Assembly (NCBI GenBank): GCA_004762155.1
Contig: SIHP01000005.1
Span: 1-64,000, forward strand
Source: Flavobacteriaceae bacterium
GTDB lineage: Bacteria; Bacteroidota; Bacteroidia; Flavobacteriales; Flavobacteriaceae
Length of the DNA: 64,000 nucleotides
Direction: 5' to 3'
The notes under the pieces are model-generated. The model had not been told where the DNA came from. It saw only the letters and a list, made by a program, of their open reading frames with translations, and made no database searches. Positions 32,281-40,849 of this stretch are shown here, piece by piece. A program made the translations under genes and the position numbers. Each line of letters starts with the position of its first letter. Within the stretch, counting starts at the first letter, position 1.

Positions 32281-33621
32281 TTAGGCTAGTATAAGTTGTG
32301 TTAAAAAGAATCTTGATTCATCCTCTAAATCAACTCTTGCTTTTAAAGTGTTATTGGCATCAATAGATAATTGTACAGTTTTCATTAAATTGAAATACTT
32401 ATTACTTACTTTAAAAAGACCTTCACTATTCTTTTTGTAATTATGTACATTAAAAAAGATTTTAAATTTCTCTGAACTTTTAGAAAATCCAACATCATTA
32501 TTTCCTGATGTTATCCATAAATTATTTTTTTGATTAAAAACAACTGTTTTAAACAAAGGCATTATTGCTAATATATCTTCTCCTTCTATCTCTTGCACTA
32601 CATTCTTACTTAATAAATAGTTTTTTAACTTACTCTGATTGTCTTCCACAACTAAAGTCGCTAAAGGAATAGTGTTTTTAGCAATTGACTTCTTCTCTAT
32701 CTTGTTAAAATCATCATCATATTCATAAGTAATAATCGTATCTGTTTTCTGATTAAAAGAAGCCAAATTAAAAGACAAATCACCATTCCAGGAATTTAAT
32801 ATGGAATCTAATGATAGTGTTGTCCATTTTTTGAATTTAACTTTATGCGAATCCGTTAAATTATCTTTAACAATCGTTGTATTTAATTTTCCTGATACAT
32901 TGATTAATAATGAATCTCCGAAAGATTTTGATTCATTTGGTAAAACAGCATTAAATTCTTTATTAAATTGACCATTTACTTCTAAAAAACCTGCATTTAA
33001 ATCAAACGCTATAAAATCGTTTTTTAACGTAACTATAGTTATAGAACTATTACTCTTTTTAAGTTTAGTTATTAGGCTGTTATTTACATCTAAATACTCT
33101 GTATTAGCAAAAACGGCAGCAACAATGCTTGCTACATTTATTTTTCCTGTTTTAAAAAAACAGACTAACTGGTTTTCTTTTAAAGCAAAAAACAAATTAC
33201 CTTTTTGATAAACATTTACTTCACTATAAACAACCTTTTTATATTTTTCTTTTTTAAATATTTTTTTTATTGAAACCTCATCTTTGAGATTAAAAAAACT
33301 ACTAATAAAACAATTTTCAAAAATTGTTTTATTAGTATAAAAAAATGTATTTACAGGTATATTAACACATTTATAGAAAGATTTCGACTTGCTTAAAGTG
33401 TCTTTTTTTTTCGTTTCAGAACCTGATTTATAAGATAATGGATTCCTAAAGAAATCCATTACTAAACCGTACTCTATTTCACGTAAATTAACTTGTATAA
33501 CTGTTTCTGCTGTTTGTGGTATTTTATCTTTATAATCCAATGTTGGATTATACCTAAAATAACCAAAGATCAAAAGAACAATTGAAACTAAAATTAAAAA
33601 ATATCCTATTTTTTTAATCAT
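32281..33621 (-). CDS. Membrane-anchored protein, paralogue of its upstream neighbour
   Basis: The 446-residue protein has an N-terminal membrane anchor (residues about 5-22) and a large periplasmic part. I do not recognise it with confidence. It shares a segment order with the gene before it: an acidic tyrosine stretch (YEYDDDFNKIE), then KNTIPLATLVVEDNQSKLKNYLL, in place of KYDEEYKRTE and PDITFMIGTKEEALLNKLF. This suggests an old duplication. Its context is a three-gene operon of exported proteins. It follows the neighbour by one base. Confidence 0.75.
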   Translation of the reverse strand: MIKKIGYFLILVSIVLLIFGYFRYNPTLDYKDKIPQTAETVIQVNLREIEYGLVMDFFRNPLSYKSGSETKKKDTLSKSKSFYKCVNIPVNTFFYTNKTIFENCFISSFFNLKDEVSIKKIFKKEKYKKVVYSEVNVYQKGNLFFALKENQLVCFFKTGKINVASIVAAVFANTEYLDVNNSLITKLKKSNSSITIVTLKNDFIAFDLNAGFLEVNGQFNKEFNAVLPNESKSFGDSLLINVSGKLNTTIVKDNLTDSHKVKFKKWTTLSLDSILNSWNGDLSFNLASFNQKTDTIITYEYDDDFNKIEKKSIAKNTIPLATLVVEDNQSKLKNYLLSKNVVQEIEGEDILAIMPLFKTVVFNQKNNLWITSGNNDVGFSKSSEKFKIFFNVHNYKKNSEGLFKVSNKYFNLMKTVQLSIDANNTLKARVDLEDESRFFLTQLILA

Positions 33622-33622
33622 A

Positions 33623-35254
33623 TTAATTCATATAATTGAAAAACGACAACAATAATTTAAGCGAATTCTCTTGATTACCACTTGTATTCAACCTCAATTC
33701 TGAACTTATTTTATTTCCTTTTACTTTAGATACTTTTAAATACACATCTTTTAAATTTTTATATCCAAAATCAAATGCTTTCTTTTCAGTTTTTTTGAAA
33801 GATAAATCTGAAAATTCCCCCATAGTTTTGTGAATATTAAAATAAGTTACTAAACTATTTTTTCTAATTATTTTTGAATGTTCTGATGACTTATAATCTT
33901 TAGTTGAATTATAAATATTTAAAGCTCCTTCTTCTGATGTTGTAAAATATAAAACATTATTTTTTACCAGTACATATATACCAAATGGAATGTTATTAGA
34001 TGTTTCTGTAAACTTATATATATTTTTATCAGCATCTAAAACTTTATATTTCTTACCAATTTGAAATAATTTATTTAATAACGCTTCTTCTTTAGTACCT
34101 ATCATAAAAGTAATATCTGGAACAGTCTCTTCTTTTGTTTCAACAACCTCTGTACGCTTATACTCTTCATCATATTTATACGTTGTATATTCTACTTCTT
34201 TTTTAGAGAAATCATTTAACACCAAAAGTACATCTCCTGTAACCAAATCTCCTATTGCTTTTTCGTCTATAATTAACGAAAACAAATCTGTTCCAAATTC
34301 TATTTCTTCTTCCTTACCAGGAAGCATCATTCCATACATTTTTTTTACTAACCTAGGATATTGCAACAAAACCTCTTCTGAATTTACAGAAAGACTAAAA
34401 AAAGCTAATATTTCTTTTGAATTTAAATTCTTCAAAAGGTTAGTACTCATTTTTTTATTATACATTTTCTTAAAAGCATCTTTTAGCTCGTCATCAACGG
34501 AAACATCAACTTTCATATTTGCATTATCTTTTTCAAAATATAAATTAGCCGTGATTTCATCTACACCAATAAGATCTTTACCATTAAAACCATAAGAAGA
34601 AAAAACAAATTTCCTTAAAGAATAGGCAAGCTCTGTCATTAAATTACCATAATCACGAACCCAAACTGTTGCTACTGAATTTCTTCTCTTTGCTTTTTGA
34701 AAGTTCTTATTAGTACTTATTGAAGTACTCATTTTATTTTCTAAAACAGCAAACGCATAATCTTTAACACTTTCGAATCCTTTTTCTTCCATAGAAGTTT
34801 TACCTTTTATTAACAAAAGATAATTATCATTCCAAATGGTTATATTACTATATCCTTTTATATAACTATAACCTTTTTCCGTTTCTATTTTTTCTAACTT
34901 TCTTTCTGAGAAGTTTGCTTCAAATTGTTTTTTATTTTTTAACTCTACAAAAAACGAATGAAATCCAATGTTATTTATATGCTTAGAGAAGTAGTAAGCA
35001 TTCGATTTAACATCAATCCCTAAATCTTCTATTGATGTTCTTTGTTCGTCCTTTCCTCTATTAACATCTTTTAAAATCATCTCTCCTAAAAAATTAGTAT
35101 CGATATCAGAAATAGTTATCAATTCAAATAAATTTTTAGCATTAGATGTTATAATGATGTCAACATCATTAGGTATTTTCTTTTCAAGGTTTTGGGCTAT
35201 TAAACCGTTTATTAAACCTAAAAACAATAGTGTGGTAGTAATAATTCTTTTCAT
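33623..35254 (-). CDS. Exported DUF4836-like protein
   Basis: The 543-residue protein has a signal peptide (cleavage near residue 20, GLIAQ). The mature start KKIPNDVDIIITSNAKNLFELI resembles the opening of DUF4836 proteins, where a protein of this kind begins with IPxDAxxVxxxN. I treat this only as a possible relation. The rest is a soluble, charged, beta-rich domain with a C-terminal part like that of its downstream neighbour. It is 3 bases after the lipoprotein gene. The function is unknown; the periplasm or outer membrane is the expected location. Confidence 0.7.
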   Translation of the reverse strand: MKRIITTTLLFLGLINGLIAQNLEKKIPNDVDIIITSNAKNLFELITISDIDTNFLGEMILKDVNRGKDEQRTSIEDLGIDVKSNAYYFSKHINNIGFHSFFVELKNKKQFEANFSERKLEKIETEKGYSYIKGYSNITIWNDNYLLLIKGKTSMEEKGFESVKDYAFAVLENKMSTSISTNKNFQKAKRRNSVATVWVRDYGNLMTELAYSLRKFVFSSYGFNGKDLIGVDEITANLYFEKDNANMKVDVSVDDELKDAFKKMYNKKMSTNLLKNLNSKEILAFFSLSVNSEEVLLQYPRLVKKMYGMMLPGKEEEIEFGTDLFSLIIDEKAIGDLVTGDVLLVLNDFSKKEVEYTTYKYDEEYKRTEVVETKEETVPDITFMIGTKEEALLNKLFQIGKKYKVLDADKNIYKFTETSNNIPFGIYVLVKNNVLYFTTSEEGALNIYNSTKDYKSSEHSKIIRKNSLVTYFNIHKTMGEFSDLSFKKTEKKAFDFGYKNLKDVYLKVSKVKGNKISSELRLNTSGNQENSLKLLLSFFNYMN

Positions 35255-35257
35255 TTT

Positions 35258-35929
35258 TTAATTTTCTAGTTGTATATAATTTTTAATAGTTTTTTTGTTT
35301 GTTATAATATCTTGAGCATTTAGCTTTAATAATATTGCTTTTTTATTTTTAGAAATTTTAGCTTCTTTATTTTTAAATGTTTTTATTGGAGAATCAAAAC
35401 GATAAATACTGGTATAGCTTGCTTTTTTTAATATTTTTCTATCTTCCATCTTTGCTTTTGCTACTTCTTTTCCAAAATTGAAATGATGACTCCTTGTAAA
35501 TACTTTTTCTATTTCGCTAAATTTAAAATGCTTGTGTTCTTTAATGGCCTTGGCGTCTTTTTTAGAACTAAAATTAGATATTACTGTATTTAAAACAGCT
35601 ACATTATCAAAATCACAGGAAATGGTTACAATATATTCTTCAAAATTAAGTGTGCTTTTTACATTATGTACACCTGCTACTTTTTTAATTTTAGTTACTA
35701 CATCATTAACTTTTTTTCTTATTAATGCTTCACTAGGCACTTTGTAACCATTAACGCTATCTAAAAGCATAATAGATGCTATTTTTGACTTACTTCTACT
35801 TAAGTTTAATGTTAAAACAGTACTTCCTGATCCGTCTTTATTAAAAGCAACTTCTTCTATAAACTCAAAGCAACTTGTAAATAATAAGATAATTAGTAAC
35901 GAAAAAAATAATTGTATTCTTTTATTCAT
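35258..35929 (-). CDS. Putative lipoprotein of unknown function
   Basis: The 223-residue protein has a lipoprotein signal with lipobox LFTSC (Cys20), so it is lipidated and exported. Next to the Cys is FEFIEEVAFNKDGSGSTVLTLNLS, a pattern seen at the start of several Bacteroidota lipoproteins of unknown function. The remainder is mixed alpha/beta with many lysines. It is the first gene of the three-gene operon 35929-32281 and has a good promoter upstream. Confidence 0.75.
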   Translation of the reverse strand: MNKRIQLFFSLLIILLFTSCFEFIEEVAFNKDGSGSTVLTLNLSRSKSKIASIMLLDSVNGYKVPSEALIRKKVNDVVTKIKKVAGVHNVKSTLNFEEYIVTISCDFDNVAVLNTVISNFSSKKDAKAIKEHKHFKFSEIEKVFTRSHHFNFGKEVAKAKMEDRKILKKASYTSIYRFDSPIKTFKNKEAKISKNKKAILLKLNAQDIITNKKTIKNYIQLEN

Positions 35930-35951
35930 AGTCTCTTTTTATTTTTTTAAT

Positions 35952-35979
35952 CAAATTTAAAACCTCAATAATATTACAA
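35952..35979 (-). promoter_or_regulatory. Promoter of the lipoprotein operon
   Basis: On the minus strand a TTG (35979-35977) is followed after 17 bases by TAAATTTG (35959-35952), a full match to the TTG-N17-23-TAnnTTTG form. It lies 22 bases before the start of the lipoprotein gene. Confidence 0.65.
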
Positions 35980-36233
35980 GTAACGATTGTAGTACTATTG
36001 AATCATTTCTATTACAGTAAACCTATTATTTTTTTATTTATTTTTTGACAGAACTAATAAAATGCTTCTTATTTAACCCAAGTTATAAAATATTGAAAAA
36101 CTATATTGCAAAAGTGTAAGAAAAATACAGAGAAGAAACCCCTCTTTAAAGTTAAAATTGCACCCCTGTTTTCTGGGGGTTAGTTTTATAAAAAACATAG
36201 AATTTGTAAAATACAGATGAAAAGCCTCTTGTT
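35980..36233. other. AT-rich intergenic region, including a weak hairpin
   Basis: Together with the promoter just before it, this is a 304-base gap. The only structure I see is at 36162-36180, where ACCCC pairs with GGGGT around a 9-base loop; on the minus strand it is followed by a few T, so it may weakly terminate the NRDE gene. No coding frame is supported. Confidence 0.4.
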
Positions 36234-36911
36234 TTACACAAAACTCTTATAATCCATTATTACTTCTTTGTCTTTTTTTTGAACAGAAGTTATACTAACA
36301 GTTTCTACATTAGTTCTTTTCATCTTAATTGAAACATCAGCAGTACCATTTGTAGTATCATTATGAAAAGCTAGGATATCCTCTTTTTTATAGACTTTTT
36401 TATCTTTAAACCAATCTAAAAACCACTTCTCTCTCAATTCTTTCATATCATTATTATACAAAGTAGATGAAGACCAAATTTGAGGCTTAGTTCCTAATTC
36501 TTTTAAATGTTTTTTTGCTCCATCCCAAACCAACTCATGTGCTTGTAAAGAAACATTCCAATTAACCAAAACTATTGTAAAAGGCTCTATGTTATTAAAA
36601 TCATATTCTTTTATAAATTTTAAAGAATCATCTACTTTTAATAAATCTTTTACAACAACACCTCTACTTAGCCTGTAGCTATCTTCTCTTTTGTGTTTTT
36701 TAAAGCCACCATTCAACAAACAAACTAATCGTTTTTTATTACTTAAACCAATCCAAGTACCTCCTGCTAAGGCATCTTTTGGATACGTTAAAACAACCCC
36801 GTCCTCTGTATATTCTTTAGGTGAAATGGTTTTTCTTGATGAATCTTCGTCTCTATTTGATGTTAAAATAAAATTATTATCTCCTAACGGAATGAAGGTA
36901 ACTGTACACAT
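36234..36911 (-). CDS. NRDE family protein
   Basis: The 225-residue protein belongs to the NRDE (TANGO2-like) family. The start MCTVTFIPLGDNNFILTSNRDED puts Cys2 at the mature N-terminus, as in N-terminal-nucleophile hydrolases, and carries the name-giving NRDE tetrapeptide at residues 19-22. KDALAGGTWIGLS near residue 45 and the LLNGG segment are typical. The family is linked to transport of heme or Golgi organisation in eukaryotes, and bacterial roles are unclear. It is a single gene, divergent from pruA. Confidence 0.92.
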   Translation of the reverse strand: MCTVTFIPLGDNNFILTSNRDEDSSRKTISPKEYTEDGVVLTYPKDALAGGTWIGLSNKKRLVCLLNGGFKKHKREDSYRLSRGVVVKDLLKVDDSLKFIKEYDFNNIEPFTIVLVNWNVSLQAHELVWDGAKKHLKELGTKPQIWSSSTLYNNDMKELREKWFLDWFKDKKVYKKEDILAFHNDTTNGTADVSIKMKRTNVETVSITSVQKKDKEVIMDYKSFV

Positions 36912-36966
36912 TTAGTTTAAATAATATAGTGATTGATTAGTTACGAAATCGTTTGATTAAAAAACG

Positions 36967-36974
36967 TAACTTTG
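36967..36974 (+). promoter_or_regulatory. -7 element for pruA
   Basis: TAACTTTG fits TAnnTTTG and lies 41 bases before the ATG. A TTG exists at 36953-36955, but the 11-base gap is too short, so the upstream element is uncertain. Confidence 0.5.
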
Positions 36975-37015
36975 TAATCCAAAATTAGTCGATTAAATTT
37001 AAAAAACATACAAAA

Positions 37016-38641
37016 ATGGCAAGAGGATTTTTTAATGTTCCAAAAGCGATAAACGAACCTGTTAAAGGTTATGCTCCTGGTTCTTCTGAAAGAGAAGAAC
37101 TTCTTTCAACATACAAAACAATGTTTAACAGTAATATTGATGTGCCAATGCATATTAATGGACAAGAAGTTAGAACTGGAAACACAAAAAACATAACTCC
37201 TCCTCACGATCATAAACATATCGTAGGACAATATCATACAGCTGACAAATCTCACGTAGAAACTGCAATTTCAACAGCATTAGATGCAAGAGAAGCTTGG
37301 TCTAGCACAAGTTGGACAGAACGTGCTTCTATTTTTTTAAAAGCTGCTGAATTATTAGCTGGTCCATACAGAGCTAAAATGAATGCTTCAACTATGATTG
37401 CACAATCTAAAAATGTTCATCAAGCTGAAATTGATGCAGCTTGTGAAATGATTGATTTTTTCCGTTTTAATGTACAATACATGACGGATATCTTTAAAGA
37501 TCAGCCTGCTTCTGCTCCTGGTATTTGGAACAGAGTTGAATACAGACCTTTAGAAGGTTTTGTTTATGCTATTACACCTTTTAACTTCACTTCTATTGCT
37601 GCTAATTTACCTGCTGCTGCTGCTTTAATGGGAAATGTTGTTGTTTGGAAACCATCTGATCACCAAGCTTATTCTGCACAAGTTATTGTTGATTTATTTA
37701 AAGAGGCTGGTTTACCTGACGGTGTAATTAATGTTGTCTATGGAGATCCTGTTATGATTACAGACACTGCCTTAACTTCACCTGATTTTGCTGGTTTACA
37801 TTTTACAGGTTCTACATTTGTTTTTAAAGAACTTTGGAAAAAAATAGGAGAAAACATACACACTTATAAAACATATCCAAGAATTGTTGGAGAAACTGGT
37901 GGAAAAGATTTTATCTGGGCTCATAACTCTGCAAATCCTCTACAAGTTGCTACAGCAATTACAAGAGGGGCTTTTGAATATCAAGGACAAAAATGTTCAG
38001 CAGCATCAAGAGCTTATATCCCTGCTTCTATTTGGGAAAATGTAAAATCTCACTTAACAACTCAAGTTAAAGAAATTAAAGTTGGTTCTCCTGCAGATCC
38101 TTCTAATTTTGTAAACGCTGTTATTCATGAAGGTTCTTTTGATAAAATTGCAAAATATATTGATGCCGCTAAAGCTGATAAAGATGCAGAAATTGTTATT
38201 GGTGGTACTTATGATAAATCTAAAGGATATTTTATTGATCCAACTGTAATCTTAGCAAAATCACCAACATACGCAACAATGACTACTGAGTTATTTGGCC
38301 CAGTAATTACAATTTATGTTTATGAAGATGCCGAATGGGAAGCTTCCTTAAAATTAGTTGACGAATCAACAGAATACGCGTTAACTGGTGCTGTTTTTTC
38401 TACAGATAGATATATTGTTGAAAAAGCTTCTAAAGCATTAGAAAACGCTGCTGGAAACTTTTACATTAACGATAAACCAACTGGAGCTGTTGTAGGACAA
38501 CAACCTTTTGGTGGTGCAAGATCTTCTGGTACTAATGACAAAGCTGGATCTGCTCAAAACTTATTACGTTGGACTTCTGTACGTTTAATTAAAGAAACAT
38601 TTGTAACTCCTACGGATTACAAATATCCTTTTTTAGGATAG
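37016..38641 (+). CDS. pruA: L-glutamate gamma-semialdehyde dehydrogenase (P5C dehydrogenase)
   Basis: The enzyme oxidises glutamate semialdehyde (from proline through P5C) to glutamate with NAD. The 541-residue protein is an aldehyde dehydrogenase of the stand-alone Bacteroidota form, so it is not fused to proline dehydrogenase. The catalytic cysteine is in QGQKCSAASR (Cys327). The general-base Glu lies in VGETGGKD near residue 290. The segment FNFTSIAANLPAAAALMGN is the typical NAD-side motif. The gene ends before a strong terminator. No putA-type gene is adjacent, so the first step of proline breakdown must be elsewhere. Confidence 0.95.
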   Translation: MARGFFNVPKAINEPVKGYAPGSSEREELLSTYKTMFNSNIDVPMHINGQEVRTGNTKNITPPHDHKHIVGQYHTADKSHVETAISTALDAREAWSSTSWTERASIFLKAAELLAGPYRAKMNASTMIAQSKNVHQAEIDAACEMIDFFRFNVQYMTDIFKDQPASAPGIWNRVEYRPLEGFVYAITPFNFTSIAANLPAAAALMGNVVVWKPSDHQAYSAQVIVDLFKEAGLPDGVINVVYGDPVMITDTALTSPDFAGLHFTGSTFVFKELWKKIGENIHTYKTYPRIVGETGGKDFIWAHNSANPLQVATAITRGAFEYQGQKCSAASRAYIPASIWENVKSHLTTQVKEIKVGSPADPSNFVNAVIHEGSFDKIAKYIDAAKADKDAEIVIGGTYDKSKGYFIDPTVILAKSPTYATMTTELFGPVITIYVYEDAEWEASLKLVDESTEYALTGAVFSTDRYIVEKASKALENAAGNFYINDKPTGAVVGQQPFGGARSSGTNDKAGSAQNLLRWTSVRLIKETFVTPTDYKYPFLG

Positions 38642-38654
38642 GAAAATATACTTT

Positions 38655-38705
38655 TAACATTAAAAAGGCAGCATATTGTTATAATATGCTGCCTTTTTAA
38701 TGTTA
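38655..38705 (+). terminator. Strong terminator after pruA
   Basis: A perfect 23-base stem (38655-38677 with 38683-38705) surrounds the 5-base loop GTTAT. The arm contains GGCAGCATATT flanked by A-rich and T-rich ends, so it may work on both strands. Confidence 0.92.
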
Positions 38706-38775
38706 AACTTTTTTATAAAAATTACTCAAAAAATTCACGCACTTATCTTCAAAACAATATAATTTTTCATAAAAA

Positions 38776-38864
38776 AAGGATTACCAACTAAATGGTAATC
38801 CTTAGACTACATAAAAATTATGTAGCAATTTTGATAGAAGTCCCCCGAAATCTATCAATTTTTT
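38776..38864 (+). ncRNA. Candidate structured RNA: three hairpins ending in a T-run
   Basis: Three stems follow each other: AAGGATTACCA/TGGTAATCCTT (38776-38803), CTACATAA/TTATGTAG (38807-38825), and TTGATAG/CTATCAA (38831-38858) with a C-rich loop TCCCCC, followed by six T. The last hairpin plus T-run looks like an intrinsic terminator on the plus strand. This may be a small RNA or simply stacked terminators; I found no clear promoter in front of it. Confidence 0.35.
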
Positions 38865-38926
38865 AATGATAATACTATATCAAATTCATCTTTAAACAAC
38901 AAATATATTATTTATATTAATATAAT

Positions 38927-39799
38927 TTACTTTTTTATTACTAATTTATTATCAACTAACTCTTTAATCGGAAAAACAACTTCCCCTTCATTAGTCTTTA
39001 AAATAAAACAAATATTATCAATTGAAACTACTTCTCCTTCTGTATCTTCTATTTTTATTGTAGATCCTATTTGTATATTTTTACGTGTATAGTACCCAAA
39101 TAACAACCTGCTAACAGCATCTCTTGCTCCTAAACCAAAAGCAATAGTAAAAGCTAATAATACTGAACCAATTACTAATGTTAGATTACTTTTTATAACA
39201 GAAGTATCTATACCTGCTTGATCTAATGCTGTTATAGATAAAAACACTACTATTAAATAGAACGCAATATTTCCAACTAAATTACCTCCATTAATATCTA
39301 ATGACTTAAACATAGACTGGATAGTATTTTTTACTGTAGTTCCAAGATAAGCTCCTGCAACGAAAATTGCTAACGCAGTTATCAATCTTGGAAGATAACT
39401 AAAGAAACTTTTCAACCCATCTGAAACAGCTGTTAATCCAAAGATTTCTGATCCTGCCATTACAAAGATCATTATTAGAAACCACTTTAAAACATTTATG
39501 ATCACTTTGGTTAAAACAACATTAATGGTTGAATCTCCAAAAATTTTGGTTTCACTGAGTTTCTCTGACCATTTATCTACGTTGGTTTTTACTAATATTT
39601 TTTTAACTACAAATAAAAATATCTTTATAAACAACCAAGCAAAAATAACAAAGCCTATAAATCCAGCTACTTTTGGTAGTGACTCAACAATGTCTTTATA
39701 AATATCTTTAAAAGGTTGTAAAAAACTAATCTCTTGATCATTGTTATTAGTAGTAATCTCTTGAAAAGGTGCTAAAACATCAATTTTTAATGTTCTCAT
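38927..39799 (-). CDS. Mechanosensitive ion channel family protein (MscS type)
   Basis: The 290-residue protein has about five hydrophobic helices. The last hydrophobic segment contains SVLLAFTIAFGLGARDAVSRLLFGYYTRKNI, where AFGLGARD is the pore-lining glycine-rich helix, followed by a short beta domain (GSTIKIEDTEGEVVSID). That arrangement fits a short MscS-like protein with the beta domain but without the large C-terminal cage. It would open under membrane tension to release solutes. It is a single gene, 38 bases from the start of the small protein gene before it. Confidence 0.88.
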   Translation of the reverse strand: MRTLKIDVLAPFQEITTNNNDQEISFLQPFKDIYKDIVESLPKVAGFIGFVIFAWLFIKIFLFVVKKILVKTNVDKWSEKLSETKIFGDSTINVVLTKVIINVLKWFLIMIFVMAGSEIFGLTAVSDGLKSFFSYLPRLITALAIFVAGAYLGTTVKNTIQSMFKSLDINGGNLVGNIAFYLIVVFLSITALDQAGIDTSVIKSNLTLVIGSVLLAFTIAFGLGARDAVSRLLFGYYTRKNIQIGSTIKIEDTEGEVVSIDNICFILKTNEGEVVFPIKELVDNKLVIKK

Positions 39800-39837
39800 A
39801 GTTTAAAGTTTATAATGTATGTAAAGTTAGTTAGTTT

Positions 39838-40053
39838 TTATTTTTTGTCTTTATTCTCTTTTTGGTCTTTTTTACTCTCCTCTGATGAACGTCCTCCCAT
39901 CAACAAATCTCCTATAGTACTAGGATATTTCACTACAAATAAATCTGCCATATCTATGGTTAATTTAATCATAGCAACATCATCAAGTACTTTTTTCTTA
40001 AGCACCTCTGGTAGTTCTTTGTTATGTAAGATTTTCTTAAATGGATTATCCAT
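39838..40053 (-). CDS. Small protein downstream of the ECF sigma factor
   Basis: The 71-residue protein is cytoplasmic, with no signal or membrane segment. The first 50 residues (MDNPFKKILHNKELPEVLKKKV, then LTIDMADLFVVKYP) look globular and helical, and the last 17 are Lys/Glu/Ser-rich and probably disordered. I do not recognise it. It lies 2 bases after the sigma-factor gene, so it is co-expressed and could be a sigma regulator, but it has no membrane segment or zinc motif of a typical anti-sigma factor. Confidence 0.7.
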   Translation of the reverse strand: MDNPFKKILHNKELPEVLKKKVLDDVAMIKLTIDMADLFVVKYPSTIGDLLMGGRSSEESKKDQKENKDKK

Positions 40054-40055
40054 AA

Positions 40056-40631
40056 CTAGGTTAATTTATTATATGCATTAACTACTTTTTCTTTCGCTCT
40101 TTTTATTCGCATTTTCACAGCACTTGCACCTAAATCTAAAGCTTCTTGTATTTCTTTTATACTCATATCATCTTGATATTTCATTAAAAGAATCATTTTA
40201 TCTTCAACATCTATTTTTGTTAATGCCTTTGCTAACTTGTCAGACTTTAACTCAAATAATGTAGCGTCATCAATTTCATTATCATCAATATCTTCATCTT
40301 TGATAACATCAGTTACCACAGTAACTCTTTCTTTTTTCTTATCACTATTTCTTTGGACGTAGTTTACACAAAAATTATAGGTAAATGAATATAGCCATGT
40401 AGAGAATTTAGACCTCCCTTTAAACATTCTTAATTTTACAAACAGCTGTACAAACACATCATGTGTTAAATCTTGTGCTTCTTCTTTATTCTTAGAAAAA
40501 CCATAACATTTATTATACACAAGACCAGCGTATCGATCATATAAAATAGCGAACAAATGGGTATCATTTTTTTCAACTATTTTACGAACTAACTCTTCGT
40601 CACTAAACTTTATATCACTATTAGTTTTCAA
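40056..40631 (-). CDS. ECF-type RNA polymerase sigma factor
   Basis: The 191-residue protein has sigma region 2 (LFAILYDRYAGLVYNKCYGFSKNKEEAQDLTHDVFVQLF, then RGRSKFSTWLYSFTYNFCVNYVQR) and region 4 (KALTKIDVEDKMILLMKYQDDMSIKEIQEALDLGASAVKMRIKRAKEKV). Between them lies an acidic linker of about 25 residues (DEDIDDNEIDD). It directs RNA polymerase to a specific set of promoters, unknown here. The start is divergent from rpoD, with 218 bases between. The 71-residue gene follows it in the same operon. Confidence 0.92.
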   Translation of the reverse strand: MKTNSDIKFSDEELVRKIVEKNDTHLFAILYDRYAGLVYNKCYGFSKNKEEAQDLTHDVFVQLFVKLRMFKGRSKFSTWLYSFTYNFCVNYVQRNSDKKKERVTVVTDVIKDEDIDDNEIDDATLFELKSDKLAKALTKIDVEDKMILLMKYQDDMSIKEIQEALDLGASAVKMRIKRAKEKVVNAYNKLT

Positions 40632-40849
40632 GAATTTCTTTCTAATTACTTATTTGGTTATGACTATAAGACACTTAACCGTTAATTAAGTCACAGTTTT
40701 ATTTTAAACCTCTAAATTAACACTTCTATTTATTATGAAAACCATCTTATTAAAAAATATTTATCTTTTTTTGTAACATTTTCTTAAAACCAAACGTATA
40801 AGTAAATGTGCACCCATAATTAATAACTTAATAATTACCTTTTAATTAG
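40632..40849. promoter_or_regulatory. Divergent control region of the two sigma-factor genes
   Basis: The 218 bases between the starts of the ECF sigma gene and rpoD are AT-rich. They contain the odd palindrome TTAAC-C-GTTAA at 40675-40685, which could be an operator or chance. I found no full TAnnTTTG match for rpoD; TACCTTTT just before its start is close. Confidence 0.3.

Larger units (their letters stand above)
38642..38926. other. Intergenic region with terminator and three further hairpins
   Basis: This 285-base stretch lies between pruA and the leftward mechanosensitive-channel gene. It holds the pruA terminator and then, from 38776, three consecutive stem-loops with a final T-run. 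I see no coding frame. Confidence 0.7.

Noticed and set aside
38642-38926. Riboswitch in front of the mechanosensitive-channel gene
   Set aside because: The hairpins read as terminators on the plus strand, and the channel gene is on the other strand, so they are at its 3' side rather than its leader.
39815-40081. 88-codon frame on the plus strand overlapping the small sigma-operon gene
   Set aside because: It is antisense to two better supported genes and has low-complexity Ser/Phe/Leu content typical of a shadow frame.
40675-40685. Palindrome TTAAC-C-GTTAA as a regulator site
   Set aside because: It is short, and similar palindromes are expected by chance in AT-rich DNA. Kept only as a note in the control-region entry.
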